The notes beneath the pieces are model-generated. The model was not told where the DNA came from and did no database searches. It worked only from the letters and a program-made list of their open reading frames with translations. Below, piece after piece: positions 17,517-25,348 of a stretch of DNA of 64,000 nt. Position numbers and translations under genes: made by a program. The stretch lies in contig NZ_SGIT01000002.1 of NCBI RefSeq assembly GCF_004208525.1, positions 744,001-808,000 on the forward strand, read 5' to 3'. This DNA comes from Sphingobacterium corticibacterium (GTDB lineage: Bacteria > Bacteroidota > Bacteroidia > Sphingobacteriales > Sphingobacteriaceae). How positions within the stretch are numbered: position 1 is the stretch's first letter; every line of letters starts with the position of its first letter.

Positions 17517-19406
17517 CTATTTCTTTATTTTTAAATCTCGTTCCGGTTTTACGATACGTATGTCTGGCGCCTTAACCGGCAGGGCCATCCCCGTCCCAAG
17601 GTAAAAACCGGTATGGGGTGGTTGGTTATACGCTACATTTTGCCAAGCAATACTTAAACGGTATACGGGATCATGCATCAACGTATACAGCCTATATTCC
17701 GTTGGAATAGTTGTCGTGTATATCCGTAGCGATTGGTTATCATCGGAGCGAAGGATGAGTTCTTCCCGCCAATCGCCTAAGATATCGGCACTCAAGTTAG
17801 GTGTACTTTTTGTCCCGTTAATCGATGAAGCACCCTCTGCCCTAAAAATAATCCCCTCTTTATATTTTTCGATATAATTACTGTTCAACAGCTCCCTGCT
17901 TAAATCGCCATCCCACCAGATCAGAAAGTTTGCCGAGCGAGGCGGCTGTCCTACCGGATTTCCTTTCATATTATACATCACCTTTGAACCTAGCCACCAC
18001 ATATAGGCTCCTCGGTGGTTGGGGTCGATATTCGCAGCGACTCCTCGTCCCACATCCTGATCGATAGCACCTTTAAAAAGCACTTCCCCTGTTCTGGCAT
18101 CGCGAAGTGCCGCACCTACTCCTTTACGCCCGCCTTTCAGTTCATGTATACCAAATGCCTCCAGACCCGGGCGATCTGGATCCAAATCGGTTACATGCAA
18201 CGCATCGCCATGTCCCAAACCTGTTGTATATAATCCGGTACCATCGTCATCAATGCACATGGCACCAAATATGATTTCGTCTTTTCCATCTTCGTCCACA
18301 TCGGCAACGGCGAGACTATGATAGCCTTGTCCGGCATAGGGATGTTTACCCGTTTTGGTATCAAAAACCCAACGGCTTACGAGTTCTCCGTCTTTAAAAT
18401 CCCAAGCGGCTAGTGTCGTTCGTTCATAGTAACCTCGGGTCATGACAAGGCTAGGGTTTGTTCCGTCCAAATAGGCAATAGCGGCCAGATATCGTTCTGA
18501 TCGATTCGCTCGGGTATCTCCCCAACTGCGAAGATCACCTCTTTCAGGCAGATAATCTACCGTACTGACCGCTGCACCTGTACGTCCGTCGAAAACCGTC
18601 AGATATTCCGGTCCTTCTAAAATACGACCGTAGGTGGACGAACTGCTATCGGTGTCCCGCCAATCCGCATGGGCATCGCCTATCACCCTTCCCACGCCAT
18701 CTTTTGTACCGTCTGCCGTTTTGCATATCAATTCTGCACATCCGTCACCATCTAAATCATACACCATAAATTGGGTATAGTGCGCTCCCTCTCGAATATT
18801 TTTCCCTAGGTTGATTTCCCACAGAAAGGTGCCATCCAATTTATATGCCTGAAAAATAGGATCCGTCGTTATACCGTTATGGGCATTGTCATGTCCTTTT
18901 CCCGTTTGGTGTATGATAATTTCATAGGTACCATCGCCATCTAGATCGCCTACCGACGCATCGCCAGGGGTATAACCTGCCGGGGTCCGTAGTGGAATCT
19001 CCAGATACTGTCTTACGGGTGTATTCTTTGCCAGTTTCAGCGCAGCCTCGAAGTTTTCCTGTTGGTTTTGCAGGCTAACTAATGTGTAGGTTACATCGGC
19101 CGTTAAATCGACTTGCTTATCTTCAAAGTTGGTTCCTTTCGTCAACGGCTGATCGGTAAGGCGCACCTTTTTTCCTTCTCCATATTGTCGATAAAGGTGA
19201 AAAGGAAGGTTGTACATATCCGTTGCGAGTAAACGCCAACTGATGAAAGCACTGTTATCCGACGTCTTAACAGCGACCAACCCCCGATCTAAATGTTCCA
19301 TCAAACGTTGGGCGGGCAAGGGTATCGTGATGCTCATGATAACGAGTATCACCAAGAGTTTCCTCCATGCATATCTCCCTTTTGTTTTATTTCTTGTCTT
19401 CTTCAT
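17517..19406 (-). CDS. PL11 rhamnogalacturonan lyase
   Basis: 629 residues. A basic N-terminus and hydrophobic stretch (about 15-32) form a signal peptide ending near PAQR. It begins MEHLDRGLVAVKTSDNSAFISWRLL, the PL11 hallmark, and continues as an eight-bladed propeller with acidic Ca-binding loops (DLDGDGTYEII, DLDGDGCAELICKTADGT, DVDEDGKDEIIFGAM). The C-terminus has HDPVYRLSIAWQNVAYNQP. PL11 lyases cut the rhamnose-galacturonate backbone of RG-I, leaving an unsaturated galacturonate for GH105. Second gene of the operon, 17 nt after the GH28 gene. Confidence 0.95.
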   Translation of the reverse strand: MKKTRNKTKGRYAWRKLLVILVIMSITIPLPAQRLMEHLDRGLVAVKTSDNSAFISWRLLATDMYNLPFHLYRQYGEGKKVRLTDQPLTKGTNFEDKQVDLTADVTYTLVSLQNQQENFEAALKLAKNTPVRQYLEIPLRTPAGYTPGDASVGDLDGDGTYEIIIHQTGKGHDNAHNGITTDPIFQAYKLDGTFLWEINLGKNIREGAHYTQFMVYDLDGDGCAELICKTADGTKDGVGRVIGDAHADWRDTDSSSSTYGRILEGPEYLTVFDGRTGAAVSTVDYLPERGDLRSWGDTRANRSERYLAAIAYLDGTNPSLVMTRGYYERTTLAAWDFKDGELVSRWVFDTKTGKHPYAGQGYHSLAVADVDEDGKDEIIFGAMCIDDDGTGLYTTGLGHGDALHVTDLDPDRPGLEAFGIHELKGGRKGVGAALRDARTGEVLFKGAIDQDVGRGVAANIDPNHRGAYMWWLGSKVMYNMKGNPVGQPPRSANFLIWWDGDLSRELLNSNYIEKYKEGIIFRAEGASSINGTKSTPNLSADILGDWREELILRSDDNQSLRIYTTTIPTEYRLYTLMHDPVYRLSIAWQNVAYNQPPHTGFYLGTGMALPVKAPDIRIVKPERDLKIKK

Positions 19407-19423
19407 AACAGGTTGTTTTATGC

Positions 19424-20755
19424 CTATTGCTGCGCAACTTCTTTACCATTCACCACCACGTTCTTTAGTGTAAAGTTCTCAATGTAGCGCTGATTGATAT
19501 GTGGTCTTTTCGCTTTAATATTCATGTTCTCAAATGTAAAATTGGACAACTGATACTGGTCGGAGTTACTGACGTCAAATAATACATTACATTCCAAATC
19601 GATATTACGCAGGACAATATTCCGCGCATAGGAAAGTTTAATACCTTCTTCTCCTTTCAGGTCAAAAAACTGCGTCCAAGGACGGATAAACAGCATGATA
19701 TCGGCGGTTCCCTTGACATTTTCAACAAGGATATGTTCGTATTCCTGTGGTGTATCCGGACGCATCTTCAATTGGAGCATTCTTTTCGCACCATCTAGGG
19801 TATTATTCCGATAAATAATATTGTAGCTATGGATTGATTCACTACCACAGGTCAGGGTACTATGACAAAACCCAAACGTACAGTCTTCAATAATAATATT
19901 ATAATTCGGTCCATTGTTGGGATCTTTGTCCGCTTGCGGTCCTTTGCCTCCTTTTAGGGCAATAGCATCATCATTCACCGACATGTAACAATTTTTTATC
20001 AATACATTATGGCAGTCATCTAAATCGATCGCATCGGAACTCGGTGCTTTAACGGGTTTCTCCGGCGCTGTGATACGCAAATCAACAAGTTTTACGTTTT
20101 CACAACGGTAATAATGTGATGTCCAGAACGGAGAGTTCTTTAAATGTATCCCCGAGACCTGTACATCTTTGCTATTAGACACATACAATACCCGTGGACG
20201 CATTTCGTCTTTATTCGTACAATTTGGATTGAATCCGCGTCGAAGCCAAAAAGCTTTCCAGTAGCGAAGTCCATTTCCATCTAATGTTCCTTTACCAGAC
20301 ACGGTAAAACCATCCACTCTGTCTGCATTAACCAACGCTGCAAAATACTTAACCGTTTCGCCTTCTATACGTGTCATCAATAATTCAAAGTGGCTGATAT
20401 CATCGCTTCCTTTCAGCACCGCCCCTTCTTCTAAGTGCAAATGGGTTTTCGGCTTAAAAAATAAAGACCCACTGAGAAATGTACCTTTAGGTATAATGAC
20501 TACCCCTCCTCCAGCTTCGTGCGCTTTGTCAATTACCGCTTGAATTTTTTCCGTTTGAAGCAGGGTGCTATCTTGCTCAACACCAAAATCCGTAATACGG
20601 TATGATTTCCCGAGTGTCTCTATACGGGTCGGCTCCACCTTTTTGAACCAATTAGAGACGGGTGTTCCATCCGGAAAACGATCCTGCCCCTTTACCACGT
20701 TGAGCGAAGTAAATGCTACAAATAACACGGCGATTATGAAGATTCTACTGTTCAT
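19424..20755 (-). CDS. GH28 polygalacturonase / rhamnogalacturonan hydrolase, first gene of RG-I operon
   Basis: 443 residues from the ATG at 20755. The frame is open to 20815, but the 20755 start puts a standard signal peptide (MNSRIFIIAVLFVAFTSLNV then KGQ) at the N-terminus. It is a right-handed beta-helix with GH28 motifs: SSDAIDLDDCHN, SVNDDAIALKGG (Asp pair), FGFCHSTLTCGSES (His) and MLQLKMR. The AGGGVVIIPKGTFLSGSLF segment is the usual N-terminal turn. It hydrolyses galacturonosyl linkages; homogalacturonan versus rhamnogalacturonan cannot be separated by eye. The promoter and class 2 box lie at 20852-20903. Confidence 0.92.
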   Translation of the reverse strand: MNSRIFIIAVLFVAFTSLNVVKGQDRFPDGTPVSNWFKKVEPTRIETLGKSYRITDFGVEQDSTLLQTEKIQAVIDKAHEAGGGVVIIPKGTFLSGSLFFKPKTHLHLEEGAVLKGSDDISHFELLMTRIEGETVKYFAALVNADRVDGFTVSGKGTLDGNGLRYWKAFWLRRGFNPNCTNKDEMRPRVLYVSNSKDVQVSGIHLKNSPFWTSHYYRCENVKLVDLRITAPEKPVKAPSSDAIDLDDCHNVLIKNCYMSVNDDAIALKGGKGPQADKDPNNGPNYNIIIEDCTFGFCHSTLTCGSESIHSYNIIYRNNTLDGAKRMLQLKMRPDTPQEYEHILVENVKGTADIMLFIRPWTQFFDLKGEEGIKLSYARNIVLRNIDLECNVLFDVSNSDQYQLSNFTFENMNIKAKRPHINQRYIENFTLKNVVVNGKEVAQQ

Positions 20756-20851
20756 CTGTTTGTTTTTTGTTGTTATCATAAAGCGAACATAGGTTGGTAT
20801 CCCAGCCAGCTCCATAGTTTTATATTGTTAAGTTTCTTATTTATATAATCC

Positions 20852-20903
20852 CTAAACTATTAACAATTGGCAGCACAGGCAACCTGTAGTGTCCTGTGTG
20901 CAC
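20852..20903 (-). promoter_or_regulatory. Candidate promoter and class 2 operator of the RG-I degradation operon
   Basis: Plus-strand CTAAACTA (20852-20859; reverse complement TAGTTTAG, close to TAnnTTTG) stands exactly 32 nt before CTGTAGTGTCCTGTGTGCAC (20884-20903), a 10-bp direct repeat of CCTGT. The same CTAAACTA, the same 32-nt spacing and the CTG..G.GTCCTGT core occur upstream of the GH2 gene at 46016-46067. Confidence 0.5.
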
Positions 20904-21035
20904 AGCTGGAAGGGGCAATTAAAGTCATTTCTCGAAGGGAAAAGCCGATATATAGGTTTGAAGGGGGACGTGTAAAAACTTTGTTATGGCGCTGCAATAC
21001 CGTTGTTCATTATCGGTGTCTTTCGCTTAAATCGG

Positions 21036-21068
21036 AAAAAGTCGATATTGTCCACGATAATGCCGATA
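21036..21068 (+). promoter_or_regulatory. Candidate fucose-block operator upstream of fucP
   Basis: AAAAAGTCGATATTGT (21036-21051) differs by one base from the sequence at 24552-24567 between the AraC and mutarotase genes. It is followed by ACGATAATG and CCGATAAAT, giving CGATA three times in 28 nt. These words are absent from the RG-I promoters I examined. Probable binding site for the AraC regulator at 23567-24427. Confidence 0.45.
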
Positions 21069-21192
21069 AATTAAATTTTAATTATCCTCCTGTTTCTTTT
21101 CTTTGCTTTTACTAAACGAAGGTTATAAACAGAAAGTTTCAGCATAATCGCTCGTCAAAAAATAAACAACATTGTACCTGATTCAATCGTAG

Positions 21193-22443
21193 ATGAAAAA
21201 TCAACAAACCAGTCGTCAAATGACGATCGCATTTATTTTGGTCACCTCTTTATTTTTTTTATGGGGGTTTGCCCATAATCTGGATCCCATATTGATTCCT
21301 CATCTTAAACGTTCATTTTTACTTACTACCGCACAATCTACATTAGTAGATTCTTCGGTATATATTGCTTATTTCCTTATGGCATTGCCTGCAGGATTGC
21401 TAATGAAAAAATTTGGGCACAAAAAAGGAATAGTTGTTGGACTACTCACTTTTGCTGTAGGTGCCTTCCTTTTCATTCCCGCTGCGGACTTCCAGTCATA
21501 TACTTTTTTTCTAGTTGCGTTATTTATTATTGCTTGCGGGCTTACTATACTTGAAACCATAGCTAATCCTTATATAAGTGAATTGGGTCCAGAAAAAAGT
21601 AGCATCCAGCGTCTGAATCTTGCACAATCATTTAATGGACTGGCAGCAGCTTTAGCACCTGTTATTGGATCACGTATTATATTGATTAAGGGGATTTCTG
21701 ATGAAGAGTTGACTGCCCTGTCGGATCCCGAAAGAAAAATTGCTTTGGCAGCAGAAGCTAGTACAGTAAAAGAACCTTACTTTATTTTAGGCCTACTATT
21801 GGTTATTATGGCCATTATTTTTTATACGATCAAATTGCCAGCGTCTCAACGTGCGGGAAAACCAATACGCCATAAAAGAGAATCAATATTCTCAGCATTG
21901 AAAAACCATAATTTACGATGGGCGGTAGTTTCCCAATTTTTTTATGTCGGGGCACAGGTTTCTGTCTTTAGCCTTTTTATCTTATATGCTACCCACGTTG
22001 TAGCTATTACAGAAATCACCGCTGCAGATTTACTTGCTGCATGTGGTATCGCATTCTTGCTTGGAAGATTTCTTGGGACCTTCTTTATGAAATACATAGC
22101 TCCTCACCGACTATTGGGATTGTACGCGATCACCAATATTTTTCTTTCAGCATTTGCGATGTATGCGACCGGAATGATTGCCATATATACAATTATACTA
22201 ATCTGTTTTTTTATGTCGATAATGTTTCCAACGATATTTGCGATGGGAATAAACGAATTAAAAGCGGATCGAGAATACGGAAGTAGCTTACTGGTTATGT
22301 CCATAGTCGGAGGGGCGATTTTACCCGGTTTTTTTGGTTTGATCAGTGATTTTTCAGGAAATATCCAAATTGGTTATATTGTCCCACTTATTAGTTTTCT
22401 TGTAATAGCGTATTTTGCTCTATACAAGTATAAAACAGTCTAA
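21193..22443 (+). CDS. fucP: FucP-type sugar:H+ symporter (MFS)
   Basis: 416 residues with about twelve hydrophobic segments. MTIAFILVTSLFFLWGFAHNLDPILIPHLK at the N-terminus (read in two parts) and LETIANPYISELGPE, RLNLAQSFNGLAAALAPVIG are hallmarks of the fucose permease family, which also includes glucose/galactose members. It carries a sugar with protons across the inner membrane; L-fucose is the best guess because the next genes encode a fucose-type reductase, mutarotase and fucosidase. The aldo/keto reductase gene follows after 12 nt, so they form an operon under the GTCGATA-containing region. Confidence 0.88.
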   Translation: MKNQQTSRQMTIAFILVTSLFFLWGFAHNLDPILIPHLKRSFLLTTAQSTLVDSSVYIAYFLMALPAGLLMKKFGHKKGIVVGLLTFAVGAFLFIPAADFQSYTFFLVALFIIACGLTILETIANPYISELGPEKSSIQRLNLAQSFNGLAAALAPVIGSRIILIKGISDEELTALSDPERKIALAAEASTVKEPYFILGLLLVIMAIIFYTIKLPASQRAGKPIRHKRESIFSALKNHNLRWAVVSQFFYVGAQVSVFSLFILYATHVVAITEITAADLLAACGIAFLLGRFLGTFFMKYIAPHRLLGLYAITNIFLSAFAMYATGMIAIYTIILICFFMSIMFPTIFAMGINELKADREYGSSLLVMSIVGGAILPGFFGLISDFSGNIQIGYIVPLISFLVIAYFALYKYKTV

Positions 22444-22455
22444 TATTATTTTATC

Positions 22456-23508
22456 ATGAAAATTACGGAACCCCGGATTGAGCAGATTCAATCACAAGTC
22501 CCTCCGGTCATATTTGGCACCAGTGGACTTGGTAACCTATATGAAGAGGTGTCTTATGACACGAAATTAGCAATTGTCCGAGAATGTGTTAAGCATACTG
22601 AGCCCTTAACATTTTTTGATTCTGCAGGAAAATATGGAGCAGGTCTTTCATTGGAATCACTCGGAAAATGCTTAGCACAGCTGGGTACGGACCCCTCAAA
22701 GGTCATCATTAGCAATAAACTGGGGTGGTATCGGGTACCATTGGAAACAGCCGAGCCAACTTTTGAACCCGGCGTGTGGAAGGGACTTAACTACGATGCT
22801 GTGCAGCGGATAAGCTATGACGGAATAAAAGCTTGTTTCGAACAGGGAAATCAGTTACTAGGCCCTTATAAAGCTCAGTGGGTTTCGGTGCATGATCCAG
22901 ACGAATATCTTGCCAAAGCAAAAACACCAAAAGAAGAGCAAATGCTATATCAAGATATTATCGGTGCATATCAGGCTCTACAGGAGCTGAAAGAAGCCGG
23001 TGAAGTTACGGCAATAGGAGTTGGTAGCAAAAACTGGAATATTATTAAAAAAATAGCCAGTGATGTCCAATTGGATTGGGTCATGATAGCCAATAGTCTG
23101 ACTATCCATGATCATCCTACACCGTTATTGAACTTCATTGCAACGTTAAAAGAAAAAGGAGTGACAGTCATAAACTCTGCGGTTTTCAACGGAGGTTTTC
23201 TAGTAGGAAGTGATTACTACAATTATCAACTTGTCGATCGTAATACAGAATATGGACGTACGCTTTATCAATGGCGGGAAAGGTTTTGGATGATCTGTAA
23301 AAAATTTGGAGTAACACCTGCCGAAGCCTGTTTTAATTTTGGACTTAATATTGAAGGGGTGGTCAGCATTGCTTTAAACACTACTAAGCCGAATAAAGTT
23401 CAAGTCAATATGGAGATGGTTAAAAAAGAAATCCAAGACAATTTTTGGAATGAAATTATTGCCGAAGGGCTTATCAAAACAAGAATCAACTACGAAAATA
23501 GAAAATAG
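22456..23508 (+). CDS. Aldo/keto reductase, L-fucose dehydrogenase (D-threo-aldose 1-dehydrogenase)-like
   Basis: 350 residues, no signal peptide. AKR fold: FGTSGLGNLYEEV at the N-terminus and the catalytic tetrad elements FFDSAGKYGAG (Asp and Tyr), IISNKLGW (Lys) and WVSVHDPDEY (His). AIGVGSKNWN and NSAVFNGGFLVG fit the subfamily that oxidises L-fucose or L-galactose to the lactone with NAD(P). Direct pairing with fucP supports a role in fucose breakdown. No fuconolactonase, fuconate dehydratase or downstream aldolase is visible in this window, so the rest of an oxidative route must be elsewhere. It could also be a reductase for another deoxy sugar. Confidence 0.78.
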   Translation: MKITEPRIEQIQSQVPPVIFGTSGLGNLYEEVSYDTKLAIVRECVKHTEPLTFFDSAGKYGAGLSLESLGKCLAQLGTDPSKVIISNKLGWYRVPLETAEPTFEPGVWKGLNYDAVQRISYDGIKACFEQGNQLLGPYKAQWVSVHDPDEYLAKAKTPKEEQMLYQDIIGAYQALQELKEAGEVTAIGVGSKNWNIIKKIASDVQLDWVMIANSLTIHDHPTPLLNFIATLKEKGVTVINSAVFNGGFLVGSDYYNYQLVDRNTEYGRTLYQWRERFWMICKKFGVTPAEACFNFGLNIEGVVSIALNTTKPNKVQVNMEMVKKEIQDNFWNEIIAEGLIKTRINYENRK

Positions 23509-23566
23509 CATAGAACCTATATCTACGCAAAATCAGGGGATCTAAATAATAATAAGTTGGCGGGTA

Positions 23567-24427
23567 CTACATCTCCAATCGCTTTCTATAATTTGTTGGG
23601 TTCTCACCGGTGAGCTTTTTGAAAAGCCTATTGAAATAGGAAACGTTTTCAAATCCTAATTGAAAAGCCAATTCTTGTACGCTATAATTCTGAAGTAGCA
23701 TCATTAATTGTGCTTTTTCGATCTTTTTTTGATTTATATATTTTCCCGGAGTACAGTTTAGTTGTTTTTTGAATAAGCGTATGAAATGATCCTTTGTAAG
23801 GAAAGACATCTCTGCCAACTGATCAATGCCGATCGGGGTATGGATATTACTATGTATGTATTCGAGAACCCTTGCCATCCGCTCGTCAACATTTGGCATT
23901 TTTTGAGTTGCGAAAGCAAAGAAGCGAGAGATTAACTGTTGGATAATACCGTGACTTTCCAATTCAAGTGCAAGTGGTGTATGTCCCTGCATGGCAATGT
24001 TTTTTATAAGCTCCGTTGAGTTATCATAGGCATCCGGATCATAAAATGACAACTCCCTACCTGGGTTAATAGCATAAAGACGTTCTATCAAATCCAGGAG
24101 TAGCGAGTCTCCTTCGATTTCAATTGGAAAATTCAACTGGTCAAACACGCTCGATTTCTTTTCCAACGTCTCATAAATATGGATATAGTATAGACAAAAC
24201 TCATCGCCACATTCATAACTATGAGGTGTGTATGAAGGTGTCAGATAAAGATGTCCTTCTTTTAATTGGTATTTGTTCCCATCCCGTTTTAGCCAAGCAG
24301 TTCCTTTCTTTACTACGTGAATACGGGTAAATGGACTGTTTATGTTTTTCCAATTCCAATCGGCATGATGTTCTGCATATCCAATATTCAGTAAAATGAA
24401 ATCCAACTGATACTTCTCTTTTCGCAA
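23567..24427 (-). CDS. AraC-family transcriptional regulator (fucose block)
   Basis: 286 residues. An N-terminal cupin-like sugar-sensing domain (about 1-160: GTAWLKRDGNKYQLKEGHLYL and TPSYTPHSYECG) is followed by two helix-turn-helix motifs in the last 100 residues (IGIDQLAEMSFLTKDHFIRLFKK, VQELAFQLGFENVSYFNRLFKK). It is convergent with the reductase gene and divergent from the mutarotase gene. The shared GTCGATA words in front of fucP, the mutarotase and GH29 genes are candidate targets. Probably an activator responding to fucose or a fucoside. Confidence 0.88.
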   Translation of the reverse strand: MRKEKYQLDFILLNIGYAEHHADWNWKNINSPFTRIHVVKKGTAWLKRDGNKYQLKEGHLYLTPSYTPHSYECGDEFCLYYIHIYETLEKKSSVFDQLNFPIEIEGDSLLLDLIERLYAINPGRELSFYDPDAYDNSTELIKNIAMQGHTPLALELESHGIIQQLISRFFAFATQKMPNVDERMARVLEYIHSNIHTPIGIDQLAEMSFLTKDHFIRLFKKQLNCTPGKYINQKKIEKAQLMMLLQNYSVQELAFQLGFENVSYFNRLFKKLTGENPTNYRKRLEM

Positions 24428-24749
24428 GACTCCTCCTTTTTTATCCTTGGTATATTCTGCTATAATCCGACACCTACCTCCCCCTTATTTGTAACGGATT
24501 ACAATATAAATATAGCTCTTTTTTTTTCTTCTTGTCCACACGTCACCTATAAAAAAGTCGATATCGTTGAACTTTAAATCGATTCTTGCAAAGAAAATTC
24601 CTCCATGAGGGTTTAGTTTTGGTTTGTTGTAAACCTGATATCAATTTAATCAGTGAGGTATATAATATAGTGGATTATATCATAGATAAACTAAACAAAT
24701 CCTAATAAATATCTACTTAAGCTCTAAATAAAAAAGAATTTAACACAAT
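24428..24749. promoter_or_regulatory. Divergent regulatory region between araC and the mutarotase gene
   Basis: 322 AT-rich nt with no gene. It contains AAAAAGTCGATATCGT (24552-24567), near-identical to the fucP upstream site, then AATCGATTC at about 24577, and a good -7 box TAGTTTTG at 24614-24621 for the plus-strand genes. Likely controls both the regulator and the mutarotase gene. Confidence 0.5.
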
Positions 24750-25154
24750 ATGGAAGTCATAAAAACTAAAGTAGGCTACACTCAAAAAAAACACAATCAA
24801 TCCGTAAAGAGATATTGTCAAACCCTAGATTTAATAGACGATTCACAAATGGTACAAGCGTATGTTGACGCCCATACGGAAACGAATCACTGGAAAGAAA
24901 TTCGAACCGGGCTCAGAGATGTCGGAATATTAGAAATGGAGATATATATGCTGGGAAACAAGCTGTTTATGGTTATCGAAACGGGTTTAGACTTCGATTG
25001 GGACGCAGCCTTTTCAAAACTAGACACACTACCCAGACAAGCCGAATGGGAGAATAAGATGTCTTTTTTTCAACGTTCAAATGGAAAAACATCAAGTGAA
25101 AAGTGGCAGTTAATGGAAAGAATATTCTGTCTTTATGATTCCGACGGTGAGTAA
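24750..25154 (+). CDS. L-fucose-type mutarotase (L-rhamnose mutarotase superfamily)
   Basis: 134 residues. Same superfamily as RhaM but the longer type: KRYCQTLDLIDD, AYVDAHTETNHWKEIRTGLRDVGI, EMEIYMLGNKLFMVIETG, FDWDAAF, PRQAEWENKM and KWQLMERIF are the landmarks of proteins annotated as fucose mutarotases. It equilibrates sugar anomers in the cytoplasm. With fucP and the GH29 gene this supports L-fucose as the transported sugar. Distinct from the RhaM gene at 11477-11788, showing that the two sugar systems carry separate mutarotases. Confidence 0.85.
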   Translation: MEVIKTKVGYTQKKHNQSVKRYCQTLDLIDDSQMVQAYVDAHTETNHWKEIRTGLRDVGILEMEIYMLGNKLFMVIETGLDFDWDAAFSKLDTLPRQAEWENKMSFFQRSNGKTSSEKWQLMERIFCLYDSDGE

Positions 25155-25206
25155 TGCCCAATGATTCCCATCGAAATAGCGATAAATCGATAAAGTGTAA
25201 TGTTTT

Positions 25207-25251
25207 GTCGATAACGTGATTGGAACAGTGATGGCAATTAATTTAACTTTG
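25207..25251 (+). promoter_or_regulatory. Promoter and candidate operator of the GH29 gene
   Basis: TAACTTTG (25244-25251) matches the Bacteroidota -7 consensus TAnnTTTG exactly. TTG at 25220-25222 is well placed as the -33 box (21 nt apart). GTCGATAACGT (25207-25217) sits immediately upstream of the -33 box, and CGATAAATCGATAAAG lies about 30 nt further upstream; both share the CGATA word with the fucP and mutarotase regions. Confidence 0.6.
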
Positions 25252-25348
25252 TTTATTAAATGATAAGCAACCTTTTGTAAGCCGGGTGATCACATTTATT
25301 TTTAGCTGATGGTCGTTCGACAACGCAATGTTTAAACGTATAGTTATT

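Larger units (their letters stand above)
20756..21192. other. Divergent intergenic region between GH28 operon and fucP
   Basis: 437 nt without a convincing gene; an 82-codon plus-strand frame here looks like chance. Left part: promoter and class 2 operator of the RG-I operon (20852-20903), which includes an imperfect palindrome GCACAGG...CCTGTGTGC (20874-20902). Right part: three CGATA words (21041-21068) upstream of fucP. This is the boundary between the minus-strand RG-I locus and the plus-strand fucose block. Confidence 0.6.

Noticed and set aside
20867..21115. 82-codon plus-strand frame upstream of fucP
   Set aside because: It overlies the operators of both divergent promoters, has no conserved features, and stops before the fucP leader.
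11477..25154. Treating the two mutarotase genes as a duplicated pair
   Set aside because: The proteins belong to different branches (103 versus 134 residues, different conserved blocks) and sit in different sugar systems.
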